Below, piece by piece: positions 18,901-31,367 of a DNA stretch of 64,000 nucleotides; position 1 is the stretch's first letter; the number at the start of each line of letters is the position of its first letter. The translations under genes were made by a program, and so were the position numbers. The DNA lies in NCBI RefSeq assembly GCF_002105155.1, contig NW_019028982.1, forward strand, positions 1,200,501 through 1,264,500. Reading direction: 5' to 3'. The notes under the pieces are model-generated. The model made no database searches. It was not told where the DNA came from and saw nothing but the letters and a program-made list of their open reading frames with translations. The DNA comes from Lobosporangium transversale (Eukaryota > Mortierellomycota > Mortierellomycetes > Mortierellales > Mortierellaceae).

Positions 18901-20361
18901 TCAGGGCTGACACCATTTTCCACTGCCAATTTAAGTAGAGAGAGTCGACCCACCATGGCGGCTTCATGCAAGCAAGTCCTGTCACTGATGTCATCCACAA
19001 ATTTGAAATTTATCAGTCCAGTCTTGACCAGCAGTTGGATGACGCTGTCGGAAGTATTAATCTCTGAACAACATCTCCAAAACACTCGCGAAACAACTTC
19101 TCTCGCGTTTTCTGGCCCAATCTGGTTATTGTTGTTAGAAGTGGCAGCAATAGTCTCTGCGGACACGACATTGTTTTGAAGAGCAGAAGGGGTCGCAAGA
19201 CGTCGCTCAAGGATCTCCTGCACAAGCGATGACTGATTGGTGCTAAGAGCATTGAAGAGATCAGTCTCAAGCTCATCCATTTGTTGTTGTATGGGTGACG
19301 AGAAAGCACCTGTAGGTAAGACCTGCGAGGGTTTAGTGGTAATGGGGCTGGGTGGTGCAGATGACGACCGGCCGTTGCCCTGCTGAATATTTTCAAGCTG
19401 GAGAAGATGATAGGCTGCATTATCGGCAAGCTCAACCATAGCATCCTGATTAAAACATGGCTGTAATTCGACTTGTCGTGACAGATACAGCTCTTTAGTG
19501 CTGGACTTTGAACGCTTGTCCCATTTCTTCAAGATCTTTCGAAATCCAGTTCCATTTGTCTCAACAAATTTCTAGGGTCGATAAAAAAAATAAAAAAAAA
19601 AGCAAAAAAGAGTATGATCTGATTAGTGCTGTTTATGGTCCATCGATAAACTGATCACTCGCAGTAAATGGTGGTGATGAAACTTGAGTTGAGATTATAT
19701 TCCCACCTGGAGTTTGTTAAGATCTTGTTCAAATTGCCTAAAGGCCTCTTTAAGTGAATTGATAGAAGAACTAGTCCCTGGCCGTCCTTGACGCGAGAGG
19801 ATCACCTTTTCCTTATCAATCAAAGAGCGCAGACGAACCTTGAGCTCCGATTCCTTTTGAAGGTAGAACGTATTGACCTAGAAAAAACAGATAAAAGTAT
19901 GTATATATGATACTTGACATATTAATGCTGATCATGTCGAAACAGAATAGTTCGATAGTTCGGTTGGACCAGGTTAAAGTTATGATTTACCTTCTCTAAT
20001 TCACGTTCCAGTTTGAAGAAAAAGGCAGCTTTTTGAGATTGCAAAAACTTGGAGTACTCATCCTCCACGACAACAGGTGCGGATCCAGGAGGTGGTGAAG
20101 CTGCAATGGTTACAGATGTCTGGGCCTTCTCTTGAATAAGCGAATTGATGATCTTTTTCAGACCCTTATAGCTCATGTAGTGATTCTGCCATTCTGTGAT
20201 CTGTTGAAACTGAATCTGCTTTCCGAACTAAAGTAATCCAGTCGTATCAGAAAATAAGAAAAAAAAAAAAAGATGAATGTGAGTGCTTTTGGTATAAGGC
20301 AAAAGAGAAAGGTAGGCGTGAAGAAAGTGAGAGATAGGAGAGAGAGACTGAATACCTTCAT
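15903..20361 (-). CDS. PHO81: PHO81-like SPX-ankyrin-GDPD phosphate regulator
   Basis: Six exons in transcript order: 20361-20356, 20227-19991, 19877-19707, 19571-17169, 17026-16421, 16286-15903; 3807 nt, 1268 residues, all phases zero. The first exon encodes only Met-Lys, joining to FGKQIQFQQ, the hallmark SPX start. The SPX domain (about residues 1-195, with YKGLKKIIN) binds inositol pyrophosphates. About seven ankyrin repeats follow (roughly 330-550; DVYGRRPLHYVSMYGHADC, CWTPLFYAASEGHADC). The rest matches the Pho81 middle region and a C-terminal glycerophosphodiesterase-like domain (GVNLELKYPT, FMFSSFNPVIC, GVDAFMVLED). Its catalytic histidines appear lost: RDFVPVVFANWYLP stands where active enzymes have VVIHD. 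In yeast Pho81 inhibits the Pho80-Pho85 kinase in low phosphate. The length fits yeast Pho81 (1178 residues). Confidence 0.9.
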
Positions 20362-23300
20362 GTTGGGTTATTTAGGAGGAAGTGTTGCAGAGATGTCTGG
20401 AAATGGTGAAAGACCTTGCGTGTGCGACTGAACTGCACGCGAGATGTGAGCACACTTTGCTGGCGTGCGAAAAGCGATCGATCAGAAACAGAAACAAGAA
20501 AAGTAGTAAAGTGAGGGTAAATGCGAACCAAGTTGACAATTAAGAACAACAAAAAAGAAACACTAAGGAATGTAATGTAAAGGGAAGAGTAAAAGTCTTG
20601 GGAGCAGGTTTGGGTCAAGTCAACGACGACAGTGTGCCATTATCACGTCTCTTGTGTGTAACCTGACTCTCGTGCTATTGCTATAATGAACAAGGCCACA
20701 CAATGCAAAAGACACTGGGGGTGGAGGAAAGAAGAAAGTAAAAAAAAAAAAAAAAGAAGAGAGTGATCGGAACAAGAGTAAAGAAGTGAAAAAAGGGACT
20801 ACGGTACATTTAGAGAGGGGAAAAGAAAGAAAATAAAAAGGTATCACAGAAAACAAGAGGCCAGGCACGAGCAAGAACCAGACACGAGGTTACAATGGAC
20901 GGACTAACCGATGTGATGGGACGGGGAATTGTGTTCGTGTGTATGCATGCAATGCAATGTCCAAATTGTCGCTGGGAGGACGAGTGCAAAAGGCGATGGG
21001 AGAGGAGAGGGCCCATTTTTGGGCGAGTCCTTGCGCAACGTGCGCCTTCCACGCTCTCTCAGTGCTCAGAAGCTTTTCTTTTTTTTTTTTTTATTTGTTT
21101 TGTAAAATTTATTTTTTCAGACATCAAAAGTAAAAAAAGCCGTTGCGGATTTTTAGTTTCCGTACTTCTTTTACTTTGAGATTGACCATGATGATGGCGA
21201 TGATTACAATGATGACGGTGATGGTGAATCCAGAGTATGTACATATTTCGCCAAAACACATGTTAAATGTGCCTAAATCCATGTGCGCGACTAGTTTTTC
21301 TTTGATCGTGAGTAGTCGATGTGGGATGTAGTCTCTTGCTTTCCCACTCGTGCATTGGTACACAGACCCGTTTTCTCAAATGACAGGCAAACAAGGGAAA
21401 GCGGAGCTTTTTGCTTTTTCATCAAGGAACAATGACCACGAGGCACATTCGCTTTCGCGAAAGTTTGCAAAATGCTTTGGGAGGTTTTTTTTTTTTTTTT
21501 TTTTTTTCATAGTCGTCTGATCAATTAAGTTAGTGCGCCTATGATCACAAACTGGTGCTCGTTGTCTGACCAACAAGCTATTACCAGCTCTTAATTCAGT
21601 ATTTGGTCCCAGCATTACATCTGTAAAGTTGTACATGTACGAAACACCCAATGAATAGTAGCGTGCCCGTGAAAGAGGAATGTTTACACAGCATTGAGTG
21701 CAATCAGCCAGCGTAACTGACACGAGCAGCATTATATGGTAGCTACAAGCTTCAGTCATCTAACCCATTACTTACGGTATTAGAATCATAGACCTTTCAC
21801 ATAATGAACACATCCCAACGGGAACTGACTTGGCCTCACTGTAATAATCACCTTGGCTTCCCCCCGTAGGAACTTCTGCAGAATACTGTGGCGGTAGTCA
21901 GTAATAGTTGCAGTCCCTGCTGATTTCACCCTTCTACGTCTCGATGCTGTTGCTACATTTTCATGCTTCTATTGTAAGTCATCCATACGTACTGCGATGC
22001 TTTCTCTGTTTGCTGTGTAGAACAGAAAGCCGACTTGAACACCTGCAGAAAAGTGAAAGCTTGAACTCGATAGCCTCGATAGAGCCACCTGATGCGGATT
22101 GAGAAATATCCTTTTGATCTAATGACTAGCGTCTATGCTCTTGCTTTGATTATAGTACGAAGGCCATTGATGGAATTCGATAAAATGACTTTTGTTCACG
22201 CCTAATGATGCGCTTGCTCCTACGAGAAAGGCTTGACCAAGCTCAAATCCCGGATTAGAGACCTTTGAGAAATCACATCTCCAGAACCAATTGATACATT
22301 CTTTGATCCGGATAAAAGTAATCCATTCTCTTAACTCCGTTTGCAACCAGGAGGAGGATCTAGTCTAAAAAGGGTGATTTTTAGACAGTCTTCTGGAGAG
22401 AGCAGCATTCAAGACCTTCAACTTATGCATCATCATGAGTACCAAGTGGTAGCAAATTATTAAAATCGTAGTGTGGATGTTGCAGAGACATAGCAGACAT
22501 AGCTATTCATGCGAACATTGTGATCGGAGCTTGGTTACCTCTTGTCCCAACTTTTATCCACTAATGAAGTGAGAGTATTCCAGAAAGATTCACGGTGTTT
22601 GAAAGCAAAATATGGACTGTCCCGTATATCGCTTTTTGGGTGTGAACATCAAACTCTCTATGACTTTTTAATGAAGGATTCTGTTCTTCCAAAGGATCAT
22701 GGTCACTTCGTGGAACAGATGGATGGCTGGGCGATCCCTGATCCTCAAAACTAAAATCTTAATCCTACATGCATGCATCACCGATGGTTACACGACTCTG
22801 TTGTGTAAGATCGATCATTTTTTTTCTTTGAATTGCTGACGGTGTGGACAAAGTCGATATGACGTGAAGCCTTGAGTTGTGGTCTACTTTCTAATTCAGA
22901 TGGTCAGTCCTTCATCCGCTTATGAAATTTAGCCCATGGCCCCAATGCGATTGTGACTTTCATTCTTAGTCACATCCGAGGCGCTGCACCTGTGTTTTTT
23001 GCAGAGGGTCAAGCTTGTCGCTCTTTTTGGTTAGTCGTTTTCGATTATAAGAATTTTGTTAAGTAAACCATTTATATTTGAAATGTCTAACCAAAAAGCT
23101 TGGTTCTCTGGTTTTTTGTATCGAAGTGTGTGGCATTTAACTAAGCAGACAAATTATGTATTGAATTAGCACAGTTTATAAATATATATTCAGTACTGCA
23201 TGCGGTTGTGCTTAAAACAATTAAAGCATATCAATGGATCAATGGTGATATATAAATCCAAAGCTCACACTTGGGTCCACACTTTTGTTTAGGCACAAAC

Positions 23301-23485
23301 AGGCGCAAAGACCAATCAATGGATCGGTAGCATGTCAATTTAATCTTTAATTGCACATCAAACCTGTTATAAATGTTACTTATTTATTTCGTTGGGATAT
23401 TGCAAAAATAAAAAAAGAGGATAAATATAGTATAGTGTATTGTATTATTATCATTTATTATCGTATATATTCGTTTATCACTGAT
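20362..23485. other. Gene-poor spacer upstream of PHO81
   Basis: No gene I can support in 3.1 kb. It holds an A-run near 20740, T-runs near 21076-21092 and 21486-21507, and several short open frames. The plus-strand frame at 22542-22754 (70 codons, with FGCEHQTLYDFLMKDS) reads partly like protein but has no recognised family and no intact neighbours. An inverted pair TTTTTGGTTAG near 23024 and CTAACCAAAAA near 23087 might be a decayed small element. The region just left of 20500 should hold the PHO81 promoter. Confidence 0.4.
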
Positions 23486-24352
23486 TTAGGCAGTCTTTTC
23501 TGCAGGTGTGTTCATGTAACGAGGATCCTTCCATGGACCTGGTTCTCCCTTTTGACATCCTCCTTCGCCAGCGCATTCGCAAGTGCCTCCGATGGCCTTG
23601 GGGAGATTCTCAGCATCAATGTCCTCCAACAAAGTTGACTGATAATTGCTTCCTAAGATGACAATCTTCTTAACAGTAACCTCATCCAGCAAGGGCTTCA
23701 CCATACCCCAGACGGAAGTGAACATCATAGGGGCGTTGATGACGTACATCTTACCCATCATCTCAGGATAGTAGTTTTGGGCAATGGCGGAAGTGCGCTT
23801 GATAAATCCAAAAGCATTAGCGAACTGGCGAAGAGAGACACCCTTGAGATCAAGAATAGTGCAGCATTGCTCAATGTGGTGACCGGCACGCTTTGAGCAT
23901 GCAGGCATGCGGTCTGTGATCAGCTTCTCATAGGAGAGAACATGTTGCTTTGTCATGCGCTCTTCATCTGTCACCTTGAACAATGTCTTGATATCAATCA
24001 CACCAATATGCTCGATATAGATAGGACGACCCTTCTTGTCCACATTGTGGTAATAGCGGGGATAGCAGCTGCGGACGACCTCCTCCTCCTCAAAGACAAA
24101 TGTTTCCTTCAATTTATCCACACCAAGCTCCTTTCTCCAGTTTTCGCAGTCGGTGAACATCTTGTTGGTTGCCTCAATGTTGAACTTGCGGGCACGCAAG
24201 AAACGAAGAAGTAGGTGATCATCGTGGCGTTCAGGAACAAAAGTGCCCTGTGCAATAATCAACTTCTTGAACTCTTCCAGAGTAGCCTGCTGCTCTGGAG
24301 TCAAGTTTCCGAGACGACCGGGAAGAATTTCGTGGGTGGTAGGGGCGGACAT
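23486..24352 (-). CDS. SEC14: SEC14-type phosphatidylinositol/phosphatidylcholine transfer protein
   Basis: Single exon, 288 residues (yeast Sec14 304). It exchanges phosphatidylinositol and phosphatidylcholine between membranes and supports Golgi lipid balance. The CRAL-TRIO N-terminal helices carry LLRFLRARKFNIEAT (about 46-60). The lipid-binding core includes GRPIYIEHIGVID, the KVTDEERM stretch, CTILDLKGVS, YYPEMMGKMYVINAP and KIVILGSNYQ, collinear with yeast Sec14. The C-terminal half has an unusual CECAGEGGCQKGEPGPW cysteine/glycine patch before the conserved GPWKDPRY. The start at 24352 is the first ATG and matches the family N-terminus. No introns, unlike most neighbours. Confidence 0.94.
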   Translation of the reverse strand: MSAPTTHEILPGRLGNLTPEQQATLEEFKKLIIAQGTFVPERHDDHLLLRFLRARKFNIEATNKMFTDCENWRKELGVDKLKETFVFEEEEVVRSCYPRYYHNVDKKGRPIYIEHIGVIDIKTLFKVTDEERMTKQHVLSYEKLITDRMPACSKRAGHHIEQCCTILDLKGVSLRQFANAFGFIKRTSAIAQNYYPEMMGKMYVINAPMMFTSVWGMVKPLLDEVTVKKIVILGSNYQSTLLEDIDAENLPKAIGGTCECAGEGGCQKGEPGPWKDPRYMNTPAEKTA

Positions 24353-24703
24353 ACTATTGTGTGATATAGTTGATTGACCAATGTTAAAACGAAATTCATA
24401 AAAAGAAAAGCTGATCGATCTCTTCTATTAAACTCAAGGATGAGGAACTTGCAGCAAAGCCCAGGGTGATAAAATATACACAGCCTTGTTGCTCATATCT
24501 ATCCATCAAGCAGCATCAAGATTCTGCTTGAAAGCTACGTTTCCCTACTCTCTTCTGTTTCTGATGAAGCAAGAATAATACGGGAACGGTATATAACTTA
24601 CATGGTGGTGAGGCTACGCTAGCAATGGAATTGGGATCAGAAATGGAGTTCTGCTTGAAATCTTGAAATTGTTCGTTCGTAAGACAAAGAGAGAAAATGA
24701 ATC

Positions 24704-24757
24704 TCTAAGGTAAGGGTGGGTAAGGGTTGGTAAGGGTGGATAAGGCTGGGTAAAGGT
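24704..24757 (+). repeat. Degenerate telomere-like GGTAAGGGT repeat
   Basis: Five imperfect units of about 10-11 bp (GGTAAGGGTG, GGTAAGGGTT, GGTAAGGGTG, GATAAGGCTG, GGTAAAGGTG) in the 5' region of SEC14. The unit recalls telomere-type GT-rich repeats but differs from TTAGGG. Confidence 0.6.
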
Positions 24758-25076
24758 GAGAATGAAGGAAGAGAAGAAGAGGAGAGAGAAAGAGAGAATG
24801 GGAGAATGAGAAGAGTAAGGAAAAAGAGAAAGAGATGATGCGACTGATGAGGAAAGACAAAAAAAAAAGGGCAAACTCATTTTATAAATACTTTTTTTTT
24901 TTCTTTTTTTTCTTTTTGGGTCCAACAAATGAGCGTAATAATAATCAACTGGTCCCTTCTATTCATTCTCTTTGCTCTTCGTCGTTGATGCTGACCATCC
25001 GTTGCTCGCTTGCATTGATACCATAATAACCTTCATTTAAACGTTATTTTCTTCCAATTCGGTCGCTGCATGGCAT

Positions 25077-25240
25077 TGTTATTTTTATCTGGTAAAAAAA
25101 GTGCTTTATTTCGAGCACTACTTTTTTGTTTCCACATTTTTGCTCACTACATCCATGCTCGAAATTAATGTTATGGACTCTATTTTATTTTTTATCTTTT
25201 ATTAGTCTACATGTAGTATCAGAGCCGGTGCCTTCATCTC
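25077..25240 (+). mobile_element. Possible decayed Copia-like LTR and primer site
   Basis: TGTTATTTTT (25077) to ...TCTACA (about 25211) could be a short LTR, followed by a TAGTATCAGAGCCGG string at about 25215. TATCAGAGCC equals the core of the initiator-Met primer site used by many Copia elements. No pol sequence follows. The match is only about 10 bp, so chance cannot be excluded. Confidence 0.25.
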
Positions 25241-25897
25241 AGTCTTTTCATCATGATTGATATTGCTGTGCAAAGGATCTTTGTCAATTATCCTACGAAG
25301 AATGACAACACTTTTGTTACAACCTTCATCTGTTTCACTCTCTGTTATCATTGTCTGCAAACATAATATCATGATAATGGCTGTAAAGACTTTTTAGCTT
25401 GGGCATGAGGCGGCAAATGGGTGATCATACTCCTTTTTTTTATTTTTTTTATTTTTTTTTTATCTAGGATGACCCCTGGTGAAACCAATGACTATGGAGG
25501 ACGATCAGGCTGGGCTATGTGAAGGGATTACTACATACTTTTGATGGTATGAACCAATCGTGTAATTAACCTAATGCTTCTAATGTTTTTCTTCCTTCAA
25601 AAAAATTTAGACACACGAACTGAAATAGGCCAGAACATGCATCCCACACATATCCAATCAGACCAACAAGATCATTCAATCAGTATTGATTGATAAACAA
25701 AAATTGCCACCACAGCTATTATCCATTGTCTATTTACGCCTGTGACCCGGTAGATGAAAGAGAATGAACAGGGCTCTCTCCGCTCTCAGCGACTCTGTTT
25801 GGAGAGAGAACTCAAGGGAGATGTTACAAACTAGAAGATACATGTATCATACACAGATGAACAGCTTTTATTTTCTCTGCTCTATTTTTTTCAGTCC

Positions 25898-25934
25898 TCT
25901 CAAACCTCCTCTCAAACCTCCTCTCAAACCTCCT
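25898..25934 (+). repeat. 12-bp tandem repeat
   Basis: CTCAAACCTCCT is repeated three times head to tail between SEC14 and eIF4B, with no coding context. Confidence 0.8.
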
Positions 25935-26187
25935 GCTTGCACTTGAGCCGATCAGAGCAGAAAAAATGTGTTGGTGCTGCTTTTTATGTTGGTGGCTGGG
26001 TATATTCACGTGACTGTATTTGCAGACACAAGCCACTTTCATTTGTTTATGTTATAATATATAAAATCCCAGTCTGCATGATAACTATGCATAAAATGCA
26101 GTGTCAGAGGCGGTGTGTCTGGCGTGTGGTCATATAGGCACACTCAAAGCTTGATTTGTCTCTTTCCATCACTCCAATCCACATAAC

Positions 26188-26789
26188 ATGACTGAAGGTG
26201 TGCCATTTATTATGCGCTCAATTATTCAATGTCCTATATACATTAACTTTTCTCTTACCCCCTCCATGACTGATCTACAATGTTCCTACATCTAACGATT
26301 GTGCTCAGTTGACTTGTCGCCTCCCGCTGTCGCATACTTTCAAGTTTTATGGACATATCTTCAGCAACAACCCTTCCCCTTTTACATGACTCCTAGAGTT
26401 CCTTTCCCCACTTTAGTCTCATACCAATTCTAACATAGACCGATCTAGTTACATTTCTTGTTTCATTTGCAAGCAACTAATAATTATGTTGCAATCTTTC
26501 TTCAGTAGGACAAAAGAAGCAAAAGAAGAAGGGTACCAAGATGGCCCTGAGCGACTTCTTGTCAGATCCCTGTGCGTATCAATTGTTGCTTTTTTTATTT
26601 TTATTTTTTTTAATTTTTTTTAATGATTTTCTATGGCTATTGTTATTGTTGCTGTCGTTCTGTCGCTGTTGTCGACAAAGACCTTTTGCTCAGAGAATGG
26701 GTTGAAGGCTCTTAACAAGGCGGAACCCAGAATAAAAGCAAAATCGGAGGAATGACTATCTTACCACTCATACACTCAATGTTCCAAAA

Positions 26790-26823
<34 letters not shown>

Positions 26824-28589
26824 GTTCCTGAATAAAATGTCGTAAACTAAATATTCAGCCACGGGTTCCTGGGCTGACGAGATGGATGATTTGCCCTCTG
26901 CCCCTGCTGGTGAGTACACTATCTCAAATTTGTCTGAGCACTGCTTTTTATGACATGACAAACGTGTCGCATGGACAAATTTTTTATTTGACTCTCATCT
27001 TTCTCTAACTGATCAATAGCTGTCACTCAAGGTATATTTTCAATACATGGATTGCAGGATGCATCTACGTGGATTTCATCATCGTTGTCATTGCACATGT
27101 CAATTCTTGTTACTTATCATCAACTCGATATGGGCATGCATTCTGCTTGATTACAGCTGATAGTTACCGCACCGGCGGATTCGGTCATGATGACCGCGGT
27201 AGCCGTGGCTTCACTAGCCGTGGTGATACGTCGTCACAACGTTAGTATATCTGACCGATAGCTCTATGGGATTTATCTAATAAGATTGCTCTACCCATCA
27301 ATTAACTGTAAACAAAATCCACTCTAATCAATTTGTAGGATTTGGTGATAGAGAGGAGAGAGATAGAGATAGAGAATCTCGCTTTCAGTCTCGCCCTCCT
27401 GTTGATCTTCCCACCCGTCCTCCATATACTGTCCACATTGGCAACTTGCCTTTTGATGTCTCTGAGACGGATATCCAGAGCTTCTTTATGGAGTCAAATG
27501 TACGATGTTTTTATTTTATTTCTTTTTTTACTCTAATTGTTTATTGGATAAAAGGATTTTATGGGGTCTGTACTTGTTGTGCTAATTATAAATGAATGTG
27601 TTTATTCTTCAGATCACTAGCGTTCGCATCATGAAGGATTTCGAGGACAGACCTAAGGGATTTGGTTATGTCGAATTTGACAGCTTAGATTCGTTAAAGA
27701 AGGCTTTGGGTAACAGTGGTCAGAGCCTCAATGGTAGAAACGTCCGCGTCAGCGTTGCTGAGCCTCGTAAGTCACGAGCTTGATTTTGAATTTCTACAAG
27801 CATATTGATATCTGAGATGATACATCTGACTAGACAGTTGTTTATTGAATAATAGCTCGTGAACGCGAAGTTCGTGAGGATCGCACAGCTGGAGAGTGGC
27901 GCCGTGCTGAACCTATTCCTCCTACCAGAACCTTCAGCAACGACCGTGGCGATCGTGGCGACCGTGGTGACCGTGGTGACCGTGGTGATCGAGGTGATCG
28001 AGGTGATCGTGGCGATCGCGGTGACCGTCGCGAGTTTGGATCTCGCTTCAACAACTCTGAACGCCCTCCAGACCGTACTAACGTTAGTAGCTGGAGACGT
28101 GAGGAACCCCTTCCTTCTAGCGAAACCCGTCCCGGCTGGGAGAAACCTAGAGAATCCACATGGCGCTCCTCTCCTGGTATGTTGCGTGGTCTTGATCTTG
28201 GTCTTGAGTTGTTTTATGAAAGAAACCCGTTTTATTTATTATTGTATAATTTCTGAACGTTTGATGCTTGGTGATACTATGCTTTGATAGCTTCTGCTCC
28301 TGCTCCTGCTACTCGCAAGAAGTTGGAGCTTAAGCCTCGTAGTGCTGAAGCTTCTTCTTCTGCGGCGTCTGAGGCCAAGAGCAACAAATCAAGCCCTTTC
28401 GGTGCTGCCAAGCCTGTTGACAACAATGAGGCTCTCCGCCGTGTCGAGGAAAAGTTGAAACAGGAGCAGCAGGAGAAGAAGGAAGCTGCTGAGAAGGCCC
28501 GCAAGGAGAAGGAAAGCAAGGAGAAGAAAGATGTCCCTAAACCAAATAAGGGTTCTCCTGCTGAGAAGTCGACTGAAGTCGAGGCCTAA
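26188..28589 (+). CDS. Translation initiation factor eIF4B (yeast Tif3 type)
   Basis: RNA-binding cofactor of the eIF4A helicase in mRNA scanning. Secure exons: about 26514-26571 (QKKQKKKGTKMALSDFL, matching the animal eIF4B start), 26859-26909 (GSWADEMDDL), 27157-27240, 27339-27499, 27613-27766, 27856-28176, 28291-28589. A 12-nt in-frame micro-exon at 27020-27031 is possible. The first exon is uncertain; ATGACTGAAG at 26188-26197 before a GTGTGC donor would give MTE joined to the lysine-rich stretch. The single RRM has RNP2 VHIGNL and RNP1 KGFGYVEF. A run of DRG units follows (nucleotides 27943-28029), then a charged C-terminal coil (RRVEEKLKQEQQEKKEAAEKARKEK, in part). The SWADE..DDL and RRM order is diagnostic. 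Confidence 0.87.
27943..28029 (+). repeat. DRG-coding 9-bp tandem repeat in eIF4B
   Basis: About nine copies of GA(C/T)CGTGG(C/T)/GATCGAGGT code for consecutive Asp-Arg-Gly. It corresponds in place to the repeat region that follows the RRM in yeast Tif3 and animal eIF4B. Confidence 0.85.
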
Positions 28590-29048
28590 ACGATGTTTAA
28601 TGTTCGTATTTGTATGTTCTGTCTTCTCATTCCATATTTAGAATTTTCGCCTCTCCACACCACCCTGACTCTTGCCCATCATTGCCCTTATGTCAAGTAC
28701 TTTCACAATGCAAAATAAAAAAGGTTCATACAATTATATATTTTTTGTTATTGTGACTGCACCAAGGTCAATTCTATTTTTTGGCTCGTCTTCAGCCACT
28801 GAACTACTGTTGTTTTTTCTGAAGGTGCTTCGTGCGTGAAGGAAAGAGGGAAAGGAACTTTTTTTTTTTGTATTGTTTCGGGCAGTTCACATTGTTCATT
28901 GTAACAACCGCGAGTCCTCAAGCAATAAATGACTGCGTTCGTAGACACCAACCGTCAGCTGTCTCTCTGCAAAAAATAAAAGAAGCAAAAAATAAAAAAG
29001 GTCTAACTATACAAGAGTGGATGAGAATTGCAAGAAACAGAGTGAAAG
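28590..29048. other. Spacer between eIF4B and AIR gene
   Basis: 459 bp holding the eIF4B 3' end (AAAATAAAAAAGG near 28713) and the AIR promoter. No gene seen. Confidence 0.5.
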
Positions 29049-31318
29049 ATGGACTACGACGAAGAAGAATACGATCAGTACCAACAGTACGAGGATGAGC
29101 TCTACAGGGATGCCAGCGAACAAAGGTACCTGACTTTGGCTCTCTGAAAAAAACTATTGTTTACCAGGATGGAAGTTTGACTGACAACAACTGTCTTTTT
29201 TTGACTTTGGTTAGTACGTCCGACAACGAGGTGGATAGTGAGTTGGAAGATAACATGTTAGCGCACATTCACTACTCGTCGAATCTGTACAAGAAAGTTG
29301 GCTCAAGCTCCACCACTAACGTAAGTTCTCTTTTTACCTCTCTTCCCTTAATTATTCCGATTACAAAAAAAAAAAAAAAAAAAAAAAAAAACGATGTATA
29401 GCCCTATCTAAAGCTATTACATCGTTGTCCTTCGTGATTTCATTAGCAGGATACTACCGAAGACACAACTAACTCATTACCAAAGATAGGGAGTCTCGCT
29501 GCATCACCGACTGCGGCAGAAGACTATTTCAGGGCTGTCAATCAGGGAACGGAGTTGGACTCGGACAATGATGAAGACATCCAAAGTACCTCACGCAAAA
29601 GAGGAAAATTTTCAGAGACAGGAAATAAACAGCTATCGGAGGATTTAAAAGAAGATGCTGATGCTGAGGACGATAGTAATTCGGAAGAGGAGTCTCGTTA
29701 TAATCTAGAGAAGAAGAAAGTAAATGCGGTTACGTGGGATCAACATGTAGAGCCTCAAAGTGACAGTCAAAAAACGAACGAAACGACGAGGCCTGAAGGA
29801 GATGATTTACGCGACGAAGAGGATATATCTGGATCTGGAAGCGAAGTCAGTGACAAAGAACCACCAAGTTCTAATATGGAAATAGATAGGGAGGAAGAGA
29901 AAGAAGGAGAGGAAAAAGAGGAGACATACGATCAACATATCCTGGATCTGGGTAGACCTGTAGTAGAACTAAGAGGCGCATCAAATAATTATGATGTAGA
30001 CTCGGAGCTTGCTCACTTAGAAGACGAAGAATTCAAGGTAATGAGTCGTTCGTTCGCTAGCGATAAACAAGGTCATGACATGTCATCCAAATGCACTAAA
30101 TGGAGTAAAAATTACTGCTTTTAGGGACGTAGCCGCTACTACATGGAGTTTAAAGGTCAACCGAAAGAACAGCTATGTCATCGATGTGGACGTGGAGGAC
30201 ATATTGCTCGTGATTGTCAGGCCCTTGTTGTAAGGAGATATTGTTGTTATTTTTAATGGATTTGATAGACTTTTCCTTTGGAGCAAATTGGATACCGAAT
30301 TCTAATACTTCTCTCTATATTAGTGCAATATTTGTGGTACCAAGGATGACCACACATCACAGGACTGCCCAACACAAGTTTGTTTCAACTGTCGGAGAAA
30401 AGGCCACATTTCCGATGTAGGGTGTTGAGAACATGTATTTTCGTAAAAAAAAAAAAAAAAAAACGAAAAAAAAAAAAAAAACGAAAAACATTTGTTTTAT
30501 TTCTATTTCTTGTGTTGATAAATTGTTCCTTATGGACTGACTAGAGTTGTCCATACCCCAGAGGATACGCCGCATACACATCTTGTAACAAGTGCTATGC
30601 AAGGAACCATGCTACAGAGGTAAAGTCTCTATTAAAGTGATAGTAACATCTCATATCAGTCGTAGTATATATATTTGGTAAGGGAAGGGCCTTGTAAGGA
30701 TCACAGCATTAAGTACTAAGAATCATTACATGGTCACTGTTCTAGGATTGCCCCACTGTGTGGCGGGAGTACATCGTTGTCTCGAAAGAACCGTTACAGA
30801 AGGTTGTAAAATATTGCTACAATTGCTCCGCATCTGGACATTTTGGCGATGTAAGTTTTTTTTTGAAACCTGTGTCTTTTACGAGGAATCAAATATCATT
30901 AGTCAATGGCGCAAATCTATTTTGTCACATTTTCTGATTTTGTTTTCTACTTGAATCGCAGGATTGTTCTCGACCTAGGCCATCCTATGCTCGATCAAGT
31001 ACTTCTGCTTTCTTTAGCAACTCAGAGTCAACCTCGTTTGCAACATTTAGACTTTCCGCAAATACAACATTAAAACCGAGCACAGCACAACATCGAGTGG
31101 CTACGGGTTCATCTGCAAAAACTAGCCATAACAACTTAGCCTCTTCAAGGCATGATACATCCCGTCATTCAGATCACAATCGCCACAAGTCATCGTCGTC
31201 CTCCTCTTCGCATCGTGAACGCAGGAGCTCAGGTCACTATCATGACGATTATCGCGATGGTCGTCGTAGTGGTGCTTCCCACTCTTCATCCAAAAGCGAT
31301 CATCGTCATTCGCGTCGG

Positions 31319-31367
<49 letters not shown>

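Larger units (their letters stand above)
24353..26187. other. Spacer between SEC14 and eIF4B
   Basis: The SEC14 promoter side has TATATTTTAT (minus strand, near 24470) about 115 bp before its ATG. A degenerate GGTAAGGGT-type repeat lies at about 24704-24757, a possible Copia LTR remnant at about 25077-25240, T-rich runs at 25430-25465, and three copies of a 12-bp unit CTCAAACCTCCT at 25898-25934. No coding gene recognised. Confidence 0.45.

Noticed and set aside
22542-22754. 70-codon plus-strand frame in the gene-poor region
   Set aside because: Partly protein-like but isolated, with no family or supporting exon; kept only as a note on the spacer.
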